Source: Selaginella tamariscina
Lineage: Eukaryota; Streptophyta; Lycopodiopsida; Selaginellales; Selaginellaceae
NCBI GenBank assembly: GCA_003024785.1
Contig: PUQB01000096.1
Location: 124,001 to 188,000 of the forward strand
Length of the DNA stretch: 64,000 bases
Direction of reading: 5' to 3'
A program made the translations under genes and the position numbers. This document shows, piece by piece, positions 1 through 10,930 of this stretch. Below the pieces are notes generated by a model. That model ran no database searches. It was not told the origin of the DNA and saw only the letters and a program-made list of their open reading frames with translations. Each line of letters starts with the position of its first letter. Position 1 is the stretch's first letter.

Positions 1-282
1 CGCAGTTACATACGACATGCCATCTAGAACAATGATACTTTAATAATAATAGGACCCAGAAAACTACATGTTGCAGATTAAATTTATAAAATATATATTT
101 ACACTAATCACATTAAATTAATTTGCTATTATTTCAAAATGTATTAAAAAACATGTTAGAACCTTAATTTAACAAAATTCAAAGAAGAGTTTAAACAGGG
201 AATCAAAATGTCATATTTAAATTATATATAGAATTCAGATAATTAATATTGAACACAAATATATATAAATATTGTAAGCCCA

Positions 283-791
283 CCTTGCACCTGCATCTCT
301 ATGTCCATGTGCTTCCCCAGATAATTTCTTCCCTACACAATGCCTATTTTTCTTAAACCTCATTAATTCTCAGGTTTAGAGGTGTTTAGGGTTTTCTGCA
401 ATGAGAACAAGTATTTTAAAAGTTTATTTTCATATATTTTAGTATTTATATACTAATTAATTTAAATTTCAAAATATTTATAAAAACAATGGGTCTATGA
501 GCGGAGTACAAGAAAAAAGGTCAAAAAAAAGCTTAAAAGTTGGCGTAAGTACTTAATTAGACGTTTCAATTAATTATGAATTAATGTTAATTAATTAAAT
601 CATTTACTTAAACTAGTTAATTTTAGCGGGCACGGTTTGCAGAAATCAGTATGAAGGTAAACAATATAATAAACTAAATTAATAAGATTATTAAAATATA
701 TTAATACTTATATAAAGATGGAAAGCAAGCCTGAAGCATGTTGAAGCTGCAAAGTGTTATATACCCAAACTTACACAACATATATTAATAG

Positions 792-823
<32 letters not shown>

Positions 824-827
824 TGTG

Positions 828-868
<41 letters not shown>

Positions 869-960
869 GTTTTCAGGATGCGATAGTTCTAAGAGTTGAT
901 ATTTTCTTATATATAAACATTTAATTAATTTTATTAACGAAGAATTTATTTATATTACAC
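283..960 (+). pseudogene. Degraded partial copy of alpha-SNAP exons
   Basis: This stretch repeats, with small deletions, the alpha-SNAP segment at about 17570-18330 in the same order and orientation. Shared blocks are the sequence around the first exon (about 362-560 against 17640-17860), the end of the second exon (about 625-660) and the third exon (about 718-765, with a deletion inside the block encoding [13 protein letters not shown]). The (GT)n(GA)n tract after the third exon is also shared. No continuous reading frame remains, so it is a dead partial duplicate. It lies just beyond the 3' end of the ferroportin gene on the opposite strand. The order of blocks is seen directly; that it arose by duplication of the gene 17 kb away is inference. 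Confidence 0.75.
788..864. repeat. (GT)n followed by (GA)n microsatellite
   Basis: A run of GT dinucleotides passes through a short GGTGTGGTGTG stretch into a pure GA run. The same compound repeat follows the equivalent exon of the intact alpha-SNAP locus near 18190-18225. Confidence 0.95.
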
Positions 961-1035
961 GCACACGTTTGTTTGAACACGAAAGAAAAAAAAGTACACT
1001 AATTCACTTAATTGGATTAAACCCGTTTTAGCTTC

Positions 1036-1255
1036 TTAAACCTTGAACCAAGATTCTGGGGAGGCCATTATTCTTTCAAGCACTAAGTATGTAAATTTTA
1101 ACTTGGTTTCTAACCATTTTAGCACCTTGTCAAAATGGAACAAGTGTCCACGTACATTATATGTATATACGGTGTATAACAATGCTGCCATAGTTACCGA
1201 ACCAAATGAAACCAGTACTAAGTCTCCGAAGTCCTAAAAAAAACTTATATATATT

Positions 1256-1316
<61 letters not shown>

Positions 1317-2549
1317 AAAAGTTTGAATTTGTAATGTAAACTTTATTTAAAAAAATAAATTAGAAAATTTAAGTTAAAGAGCCTTTTAAATTATATGGTA
1401 AAGATGTTTGTAATTAAGAAATATTATATATGTCCGTCTAATAAAATATCTACGTTTTCAATTATAAATTAAATTTCTAATACAGTTTTTAGCTTATATT
1501 ATATAGCTTATAAAATGTAATAATTGTCAATCTGGATATAATTTATGTTAAGTCTTACTAATTATGATGTTAATTATTAATATATTATTATTATTATTAC
1601 TTATGTAAAAAATACCTGTGGACGAGAGGCAATCATAGCCATCACAAAGGAGATCATTTGCATGAATGACTGCAATGAGTTTTGCACACCACCAATAACT
1701 CCTCGTTCACTTTCAGGAGCAGAGGACTAATGATAAATAAATAAATAAATAAATAAACTCTAAATATTACTTAATTACACACATACACACATATATATGT
1801 GTATGTATGTATACATATTTAAAAATTAATTAGATTTTTAAATTATATTACCTGCATAAGCTGTGTTACGGCTAAATCAAATGACCATAATCCAAAGCGG
1901 GATAGAATGACTCCAATAATAAGCATTGTTGAAGAATATACTTCATTTTTAACAAATACAGATGCAACGCAAATTAAAAGGCAAGACCACTGTTAAAAAC
2001 TTAAAACTTAGTTTAAGATGTTTAATTAAAGTATTTAAAAACATTTAAAAAAATAATTTTGTTTTTATTTATTTTTAAGGAATATACCTGAATCCAACTT
2101 GACCACAGTCCAGTTCTAACTGTTTGAAGATATGCGTGCATTTTTGGATATAAAAATGTCGCAACAACACCCACGCACGCAGACATACCACGCGCTAAAC
2201 CGATCACAACGCTGGTACTCCTTTCCATTGCAAAGCTGCAGTCGTTAACGTACCAAAACTGCAAAAGTAAATATATAATAAATATACATAGTGTTAATTA
2301 TCTTTAATTATTAATAAAACTACAATATAAATATTTAATATCTTTATAAATATTAAAAAGTTCATTTTATATGTAACTATATAATAAATGATGAATTTAT
2401 TACCTTAAGATTGTAAAATAGAGGAGTGCAAGTGCAACAGCTGCCAAAGCAGTCTCCTGTTTGAAATAAACAAGCCATCCTTGTTTTAAACTGAATTCTT
2501 TCTTTTGTGTGTCTTCAACATGACTAGTTTCTGCATTGTGAAGTAACAC

Positions 2550-2623
<74 letters not shown>

Positions 2624-4719
2624 CATTTTATATGTATCTATACATGTATCAACAAACTAAAATGTGCGTGTGAGTGCGGCAAACACAGTTATATATACTC
2701 GTATGTGTATTACAGAGAATATGTACGTGTATATAAGTATGTTTAACTCGTTAAACAAAACATTGTTTGAATAATTTTATTTTATATATATTTGATATAT
2801 TTATATGCACATATAATTTATTTAATATTTAATATACATGTTTACAAAATAAAATTCTAGAAATCTACAAGGTTAGGGAATGCTTTTAAGACTTTAATTA
2901 TTTTAGACTTAATTGTGTTTTAAGCTTCTAGTTTAACTAAAAGTTTGAAACTTACACACACACACACACACACACACCTTGTGATGTGTATAGCTCTGGA
3001 ACATTTGATAAAGAAGAATGAAGAAAGTAATATTCTGCTCCAAGAGAAAGAATATTCCATGCAGCAATCAATATGACGCAGAAGAGAATCGAAACGCTGC
3101 TCATTAAAGCACCCACAAAAACCGGAGCTAATAACTTGCATGCTAAATCAATCCGTCTCATCATCGTGTTCATTTCCACTAATAAATCCGGTCTTTTAGC
3201 AGATATATTAACAACCCTGTATATTAATAATATAATATTATTTATATTTTTAATTTATTAACTGATTAATAATGTAAGTTATTGTAATTATATCTGAAAT
3301 AATATTATATATTATATATAATTGTGCGTGCGTGTGTATGTATGTATTTATGTATTACACATAGCAAATTCAATCATACCAATTAACTAAATACTAAATA
3401 AATAAATAAATTTCTAATAATTTATAGTGTTAAGATTAATAATTAAACTTTTAAATTAATAAACACAACTTAATTCTTTATATAAATTTTTCTTACAAAT
3501 ATACACACATTAACACACACACACACAAATAAACATACAACAACACACGCATATGCAAACTATACGTCAATCATATTCATATATACATATTTTGTAGCCT
3601 ATAATTAATTACTTTATTAATTTAATAATGGAATTTTTAATAAATTATTAGTAAATTAATCAATTATAATTACCAGTCACGTTCCAAGAGAATGTTGCAA
3701 GCAAGCTCGGCCAGAGAGCGTGTAGCACCAAATATATCTATTACTGCGATAATAAAAAGAAATAAATAAAACATTTTGCAAAGTTGAAGAAGTAAACATA
3801 TCATTAACAAGGCTGCTAACAATACGGATCCGTTTCTCACAGCCACGGATATTCGTATCACCTACAAAATAATAAATAAATAAGCAATATATAATTAATA
3901 CGTTAAATATTTTATATAATTCTTATTAGACAAAGTAAAAGAACAATCATTTAAATTATTCCAAAAAACTTTCTTTAAAAAAAATTAAAAATTTAAATCC
4001 AATATGTCGAGTACTTCCGTTTCTGAATTCTCCAAACATTAAACATTAAATGTTGTTTTTTTTTTCCTAAATATTTCACATCAATCTGTGAAAACTATAT
4101 TTTTCAATTCTTCAAAAATTAAACATTAAATAAAATTTTATTACGTATAATTTATAAAATAAATCTTATTTACATCCACTAATTTGATAATATATAAGTT
4201 TACCGTAATATCAGTAGTATTGTCCAGCCATTCACCAACATAAACACCCAGGAGAGCAATACTTAGTGCCTCTACGAGGCCATATACGGCTGTGAGCAAT
4301 AGAGACTCCGGCCATATACTTATCATAAACAAAGCCACGTTAAAGTCCCACATCCTGCAAAATATAATTATAAATATATTAATAATTCAGAAATCTAATA
4401 ATAAATGTTTTAAACATTAAATTAAGCACCTCCAGCTTTTAAAAAAATTAAATTTTATTTTGTATATATGCATAAACTCTAGTTAAGCACCTTAAACACT
4501 TACCCAGCACCCCATCGAGCCAGAAAACGAGCAGCATAAATAAAATTAAGCATCTTTTGATCAACTGTTTCATTATCCACTGTAACAAAACAATTACACA
4601 CACACAATACACATAGTTAAAACTGTATAGTGTTACAAATCATTACCTGTTTCTTCACCTTCTTGTGGAAGAATTAAAGCCATTTCTATCAAGTGAGGGA
4701 GTGTTAAACTTGCATCCAT
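1036..4719 (-). CDS. Ferroportin/IREG-type iron or metal exporter (SLC40A family), one apparent frame break
   Basis: Ten exons are supported by splice signals and homology: 4719-4647, 4579-4504, 4354-4204, 3861-3674, 3216-2978, 2530-2404, 2258-2088, 1989-1852, 1726-1616, 1233-1036. The product would be about 490 residues, close to plant IREG1/IREG2. Diagnostic stretches are ARFLARWGAGMWDFNVALFM near the N-terminus, CNILLERDW, MMRRIDLACKLLAP, RGMSACVGVVATFLYPKM, RTGLWSSWIQWSC, ERGVIGGVQNSLQS, and a last exon starting DFGDLVLVSFGSVTMAALLY. Ferroportins are multi-span major-facilitator carriers that move Fe2+, or Co/Ni for some plant members, out of the cytosol; the target membrane cannot be told from sequence. 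The start is the first Met in the first exon (MDASLTLPHL). In exon 2258-2088 the frame shifts by one base near 2205-2210: SFGTLTTAALQWKGVPA is in one frame and VIGLARGMSACVG in another. Summed exon length is one base short of a multiple of three, which fits a single missing base. Confidence 0.9.
1256..1312. repeat. (AT)n(AG)n microsatellite
   Basis: A TA run passes directly into a pure AG run, inside the last intron of the ferroportin gene. Confidence 0.95.
2552..2623. repeat. (AT)n(AG)n microsatellite
   Basis: A compound TA then AG tract in the ferroportin intron between the exons at 2978-3216 and 2404-2530. Confidence 0.95.
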
Positions 4720-4726
4720 AAATGTT

Positions 4727-5175
4727 GCCACTACTGAACCAAATAATTGAAGTACCCTAAATTATGAATAATCATAATAATAATATGTAATTTTTAAAAT
4801 TGTTTTCCACTTTGAATAGAATAATGATACTTGGTGAATAAAATCATATTTACACTACTGAGAGAAAAACTTAATGTCTGGAAAACGACATCCACCAAAT
4901 TATGTATATGTCATTACATTATAAAACATATTTTTACATTATTCAGATTAAGTTGATTGCTATATGAACCCACTACTGAACAAATTAACCTTTTGTACCT
5001 GTATATGAATAATCATAATAATAATAAAATAAACACTTGCTTTCCACTTTCAAAAGAACAAAACTTTAATAATAAAATAATGTTGGTGATAAATAAAATA
5101 ACGTTTACGCATCTATCAAATTATATATGTTATTATATTACAAATTAAATTTATAAAACATAGTTTTACATGGTA
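4727..5175. repeat. Tandem duplication covering the 5' end of ferroportin exon 1
   Basis: Two roughly 220-240 bp units lie head to tail. Unit one (about 4727-4966) starts in the first ferroportin exon and unit two (about 4967-5175) lies upstream of it. Both contain the series CTACTGAAC, AATAATCATAATAATAAT, TTTCCACTTT and a TTATAAAACATA block in the same order. A third, weaker partial match begins the window (about 20-130). The duplicated sequence would form the promoter or leader of the ferroportin gene. Confidence 0.6.
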
Positions 5176-5224
5176 ATTTCAAAGGTTAACCATGGTATAT
5201 TCCAAAAGTTATTCAAAATTATTT

Positions 5225-5400
5225 ACGGAGTGGGGCATCCGACAACCCGACGGGAATCCAGGCCGTCAGACCGGCAACGACTTTTACGTGGGAAGATTCT
5301 CTGGACACATGTATGCGCTAGCTAGGGTGCAAAATTTATGTATCGAACCCACGATCTCATATGTATAAGGTACTTTGTGAAAAAGCTTTTTTTTTATTTT
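5225..5400 (-). repeat. Possible SINE-like sequence with a B-box-like motif
   Basis: Read on the minus strand, the segment contains GAGATCGTGGGTTCGATAC, close to a tRNA-type B box (GGTTCGANNCC). A GC-rich tail follows, ending at GCCCCACTCCG. This island is far more GC-rich than its surroundings. I see no clear A box, so a tRNA-derived SINE is only one reading. From here to about 5950 nothing else can be recognised. Confidence 0.3.
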
Positions 5401-6039
5401 TATTTTCTTAATAGCAAAAAATGTTATTAGGGTAGACTTGAACTACAACATATAATATTCTTATCATTTTCCCATCGACTAATTAAAAAATTTGAACCTT
5501 ATTCTGCCTAGATGTATAATAATGCACATACTGATACATGTTTTAGTACTTCTTAATTTTGACTAGTATGGATCGTTGTGCATTGGTGATAGTACTATTT
5601 GAACATATTGTACAAAGATGAGTGTATTCATGTTATTTTATTTACATTGGCCCTTATTCAAACAATTATAGCTCAATGTTTTTTCATATCAAATTTTTGA
5701 TATTTATACTTAATGTAACTTGGGTAGATACTTATATAACTAGTTACCAATTTAAACTTCATTAGTTAGGATTCCAAGGTCATCCACCTTTTCTTTTGGG
5801 TAGCGTCTCTTGCAAGCAATGTTTTAAAGTAGTTGTGCATAGTGCACAACTACTTTAATCAAGAGTTCTAATAATAACAACTGTTGAACTAGTATGTTGA
5901 TCTATTCTATACAAATATTGTTAAGGTATAAACACAATATTGCATTCAGATAGGGGATGTTTTACCTTTTAATGTTGTTATTTGATAACGATCACCAAAG
6001 AAGTTGGCCATCATGTGACAAGTGTATAAGAATTGTTGG

Positions 6040-6325
6040 TGTCACAACCCGATACATGATATATGATATGCTTATAAGATATACCTATAAAATAAGGGAC
6101 ATTATTTTAGTTCGTGCCTATATTAGCTCTTGGAGTATCATTTTTAGTTTATGCTTAGATTAGCTCTTGGAGTTGTAAGTATAAAAGCTTTGACTTAATT
6201 GTTGTACAATCAGTTACTATCAACACTAATAATTTTACGATCATTCTTATCTTGTTTCTTATTCTTACCTTGCTCTTGAGTTAAGCCTTTTTGTTCTTAT
6301 CCTGCTTTTGGGTCATGGCTTGACA
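6040..6325 (+). mobile_element. Chromovirus LTR (plus orientation)
   Basis: The LTR starts TGTCACAACCCGATACA and ends GGTCATGGCTTGACA, with the TG...CA termini usual for Ty3/gypsy LTRs. It is the same family as the LTRs at 7646-8132, 8138-8429, 15139-15568 and 61836. A TATAAAAG block lies near the middle. A gag fragment in the same orientation follows directly. Confidence 0.8.
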
Positions 6326-6414
6326 ATTTGATAGTAACTGATTTCATAATTATTTCATAACTTCTCGATTTCTAATTACCTTGTTTTCCTTCTTTTTTCT
6401 TTCACAGATCATGA

Positions 6415-6790
6415 CAGATTTTGAGCAATTTCAACACGAGCATTAAATGTTGTTTCATGAGCTGGCCACTTTGTGTCAAGTGGTCATAGATTTGCAAAGT
6501 TCCACCAACGCAACGCATGCAGCTGCTGATGCATCATCCAAGGCTGTTGTGCAGACTCTCTCTCAAGCATCCGTGATTTCCTCTTTATCAAACTCTTCTT
6601 CAGAGCCGAAAATCCGGAGAAGTTCAGTGGCAATCACGCCAATTTTCAAGGTTTCTTAAATTAAATCAGGCTTTTGATCTGCATACAACCACGTCGCTAT
6701 TCAACTAATGCATAAAATGTTGGTCTTTTGGCATCCTTACTAATTGGATCCCCACAGGCTTGGGTTGCCCCTTTGCTGGAGCCTTGTCCT
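6415..6790 (+). mobile_element. Ty3/gypsy gag fragment (fossil)
   Basis: Translation downstream of the plus-strand LTR gives a gag N-terminal region (MLFHELATLCQVVIDLQ...) that is homologous to the minus-strand gag at 7509-6958. It then stops matching, and sequence of a different origin follows. It is a broken gypsy remnant and part of the rearranged cluster that extends to 15.6 kb. Confidence 0.7.
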
Positions 6791-6839
6791 TGTCATCGTC
6801 TACAGGCCTAGTTTTCCAACAGGATTGGCTTGCAAGAAT

Positions 6840-8132
6840 TACTGACAGGATTTTTTTCTAATGACGTTCGAACAAACAGTTGTCGCAGCGAACGACTTGT
6901 TGCATGATCTCCGCTAAGGTTTGAGCATCTAGTAACATAAGGAGAAGATCCTTCATGTCATCTCTCAACCCAAAATGGAAAGTGTTCGATTAATGCCGTC
7001 TCATCCCATGAAATGTTTGTGCAAAGTTGTTGAAATTCGGATGCATAGATAGAAACTAATGCGAGCTTCCTTAACTTTGTCCATGCGGAATGGTACTTAT
7101 TAGGATTTCCAAGGTAGGCTTCAAAGGCAGCCACGAATCCTTCAAAGTCTTCCATCAATGGGTCGTCACACTCCAGCAAAAGGGCAACCCAAGCTCGTGG
7201 GGATCCAACTAGTAAGGATGCCAAAAGACTAACCTTTTATGCATCAATCGAGTAACGGTGTGGTTGCATACGGATCAAAAGCTTAATCTGATTCAAGAAA
7301 CCTTGAAAATCAGCGCGATTGCCATTGAACTTCTCTGGCATCTGATTTTGGTTCCGAAAAAGAGTTCGATGTAAAGGAAACCACAAATGCTTAGAGAGAG
7401 CCTGTGCGGCAGCCTTGGAGGATGCATCAATAGTTGCATGCGCCACGTTGGTGGAACCTTGCAAATTTGTGACCACTTGGCGTAAAGTGGTCAGCTCATG
7501 AAGCAACATTTGATGCTCGCATTGAAATTGCTAAAATCTGTCATGATTTTGTGAAAGAAAAAAGAAGAAAAACAAGGGAGAAGAACTAAGAAAAAAAAAA
7601 AGTAAATGGAAATCAGGGAGTTATGAAATCAGTTACTATTCAATTATCAAGCCATGACCCAAGAGCAGGATAAGAACAAAAAGGCTTGACTCAAGAGCAA
7701 GGCAAGAGCAAGGAACAAGACAAAAACAAGAAACATAACAAGAATGATTATAGAATGACTGGTGTTGATAGTAACTAATTATACAATAATTAGGTCGGAG
7801 CTTTTATACTCACAACTCCAAGAGTTAATCTAGGCATAAGTTAAAAATGATACTCCAAGAGCTAATCTAGGCCATAAGCTAAAAATGATACTTCAAGAGC
7901 TAATCTAGGCATGAGCTAAAAATAATGTCTCTTATCTTGTAGGTATATCTTGTAAGCATATCCTATAGGTATATCCTATAAGCATATCCTATAGGTATAT
8001 CCTATAAGTATATCATATAGGTATATTCTATAAGTATATTCTGTAGGCATATCCTGTATCCTGTATCCCATACTTGTATCATGTAAGTCGTATCCTGTAA
8101 ATATATCATGTATTTTGTATCAGGTTGTGACA
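6840..8132 (-). mobile_element. Chromovirus 5' portion: LTR plus gag (fossil, minus strand)
   Basis: The minus-strand LTR spans about 8132 down to 7646. A gag region follows at about 7509-6958, containing matrix/capsid-like sequence such as FEGFVAAFEAYLGNPNKYHSAW and ending ALIEHFPFWV. It is the same family as the plus-strand pieces in this cluster and is broken in a few places. The pol part is not next to it in the expected order, so the element has been truncated or rearranged. Confidence 0.7.
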
Positions 8133-8137
8133 GTACT

Positions 8138-8429
8138 ATCAAGTCACGACCCAAGAGCAGGATAAGAACAAGGAAGCTTGACTCAAGAGCAAGGAACAAG
8201 GACCAAGGAACAAAATAAGAACAAGGAACATGACAAGAATGATCATAGAATGACTGGTGTTGATAATAACTAATTGTAATAATTAGGTCAGAGCTTTTAT
8301 ATTCATAACTCCAAGAGTTAATCTAGGCATAAGCTAAAAATGATACTCCTAGGCATGAGCTAAAATAATGTCCCTTATCCTATAGGTATATCCTGTAAGC
8401 ATATCTTGTATTTGTATCGGGTTTTGACA
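8138..8429 (-). mobile_element. Chromovirus LTR (minus strand), 3' LTR of the adjacent pol remnant
   Basis: On the minus strand it begins TGTCAAAACCCGATACA and ends near GGGTCGTGACTTGAT. It directly follows the chromodomain/integrase remnant at 8441-10930 and directly abuts the LTR of the gag piece at 7646-8132. Two LTRs therefore sit side by side. Confidence 0.75.
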
Positions 8430-8440
8430 GCACCTTTTCC

Positions 8441-10930
8441 CTAAGGACGAGTTCCATGAGTCCTAGGACCTGGTTTAGTAGTAGGATAACGTTGATAAAA
8501 GGCAGTAACCTTCGAAAAAGCATGGAATAAAATTGGATGTAGGTTCCCAAGTGCGATTGATAAGCAAATAACCTTCCAATCCACCAAGTATTGAAGTTGG
8601 CAGCGATGAAAACGAGAATTAAGAATGGCTGCAACTTCGTACTCAAGTTCATCGTCAATGACCACAGGAGGGGAGGAGAAGAAGCACAACCAAGAAAAGA
8701 AAAAGGATGATACGGTTCCAACAGAGAGGTTGAAACACATGGTGAAGTTTCATAGTAGATGGTAGCTTTAGTCTGAAAGCTACAAAATTGACCTTAACTG
8801 CAATCCTGTAAGAACCAATTGTTGAAAAATCCAACTTGGTGTGGATATACCAATGAAGAAGCTACACGAGATCACCAACCTTGTATGTAAGTGCCAGCAA
8901 CAATGAGCATTGGCATGACGCTTGTATCATTCATGTGCATGTTGAAGATGAACTCAAAAATCATCTTATACCTAACAAAGATGCTGAAAACGATCCTATA
9001 CTACAGGAGGCGGAAGAAGAAGAAGCAAGAGGATCAAAGTTAAAACGTGGATGATAGCCTATAAGAGTAAAGAAAGGTGTCTGGCCTATAGATGCGTGAA
9101 TGGATGTTGTAAACAAACTCTGCCATAGGAAGAACTGATGAAGCAGCGAAGATACTGTTCTAAGGTCTGAATCGTGCGTTCTGACTGCCCATCAGTTGTG
9201 AATGATATTCTAAAGAAAGATTTGCTTTAACTTGTAGACTTTAGAGAAGCTCTCGCCAAAATCTGGACATGAATTATGGCCTCGATCAAAAATAATATTC
9301 TCAAGAAGACCATGATGTCGAAACACTTCGCAGATCACCAACTTAGCAGTTGTCTGGCCTGTAGCCGTCTTGTTATAAGGTAGGGAATGAGCTTGTTTGG
9401 TGAAACAGTCAATCACCACAAGAATTGCATCAAATTCACAAGGAGGAAATCCATAAAAATGATCTTTAAGGAGCAGAGGGAACAGGAAGAGGACGAAGAA
9501 GACCAAAGGGCGCATGATGAGGCATCTTCGACCTGTTGCAAGTGTCACAACTCCGTACAAATTTTCACAAAACCTCGCAACCTAGGCCACCAATAGTTGT
9601 GAGTTACCAACTCAACTATTAGCCACACCAAAATGTCATGTAGCCGGGGTATCATAACAATCATGTATCACACGAGTCCTCTAAACATCAACAGGAATGT
9701 ACATGAAACTCTCCCAATACATGAGTCTGTCCTGTATGGCAAAAACTTGTAGTCTGTATGGGAACTGAAGGAAGAGGAGTTTGCGATGTCAGGACTAATG
9801 TGTGAAAACACATTCTTTGCCAAGTCGTTTGTAGCCAATTACAAACTAATGGCCTGTAAAAGTGTTGAATTTGCTGAAGTCTAATGAACCTATAGTGCCG
9901 CAAGCTAAAATTAATCAGGAACCAACAACACTTGCTTTTGACAGTAGTACACAGGATCGCCCGGGTCAGTGCAAGTAAGAGCGCCTAAATAATGCATCCA
10001 TTTGCCATTTCAAAAAACCAGGCCTATAGACGATGACAAAATCAAAACATGATAGGAATTCCGCCCACCTAACTGTCGTCGATTGAGAACTCGAGTCATT
10101 TGAAAAACTCTAGGTTCTTGTGATCCGTAAGAACTTGTACAAATGCACAACATTTTTAAGGAAGTGCCACCACTCCTCGAACGAATCCACAATGGCCTTG
10201 AGTTCCTTGTCATGAATTTCGTAATTGATCTCCGCCGAAAGGAACTTATAAGAGTGAAAGGTTACAGGATGGAGTACTTGTCTTCTTCAACTTGTGACAG
10301 AATAAAACCTACTGCAAAGTCCGAAACATTTGCTTCAACGAAGAAGGTACGAGAAGGATTAGGATGTGATAAAATCGGAGCGTGTCATGAAGGCGTTCTT
10401 AAGTGCTATGAATGCATGTTCCACCTTGTTGGACCAAAAGAAATCCCATGGGCACTTGGTGACCCAACAACATTTACTTTGACAATCGTATGTAGGATCA
10501 CAAGGGTTGGTGCAAAGTAAGAGCGCCTAAAACATGCATTCGCTTTCCATTCCAAAAACCATGCTGTAGATGATGACAAAATCAAAACGTGATAAGAATT
10601 CTGCCCACCTAACCTGTCGCCGACTAAGAACTCGAGCCATTTGAAAAAACTTCAGATTCTTGTGATCCGTAAGAACTTGTACATGATGTGGCTCCTTCCA
10701 AGAGTGCCGCCCTTTTGCTGGAGCGTGACGACCTATTGATGAAAAACTTTGAAGATTTGTGGCTGCCTTTGAAGGCATGCTTTGGAGATCCCGATAAGTA
10801 CGTTCCGCATGCACGAATTTAAGGAAGCTCACACAAGGAATTCCAACCAATTTCTGTATATGCATCTGAATTTCAATAACTTTGCACAAACATTCCATGT
10901 GATGAGACTGCATTGATCGAACACTTTCCG
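8441..10930 (-). mobile_element. Chromovirus pol remnant: RT end, RNase H, integrase, chromodomain (fossil)
   Basis: Reading down the minus strand I see RT/RNase H-like sequence (two overlapping blocks at about 10910-10530 and 10460-10000), then integrase sequence (about 9900-9210, including FDAILVVIDCFTKQAHSLPY). A chromodomain follows (about 8680-8560; DELEYEVAAILNSRF, then LQYLVDWK). A chromodomain after the integrase defines the chromovirus branch of Ty3/gypsy. It is heavily broken, perhaps ten or more breaks, and partly duplicated, so it looks old. Confidence 0.75.

Noticed and set aside
3073-3261. 62-codon plus-strand frame opposite the ferroportin exon
   Set aside because: It is the complement of the conserved MMRRIDLACKLLAP exon and has no family of its own.
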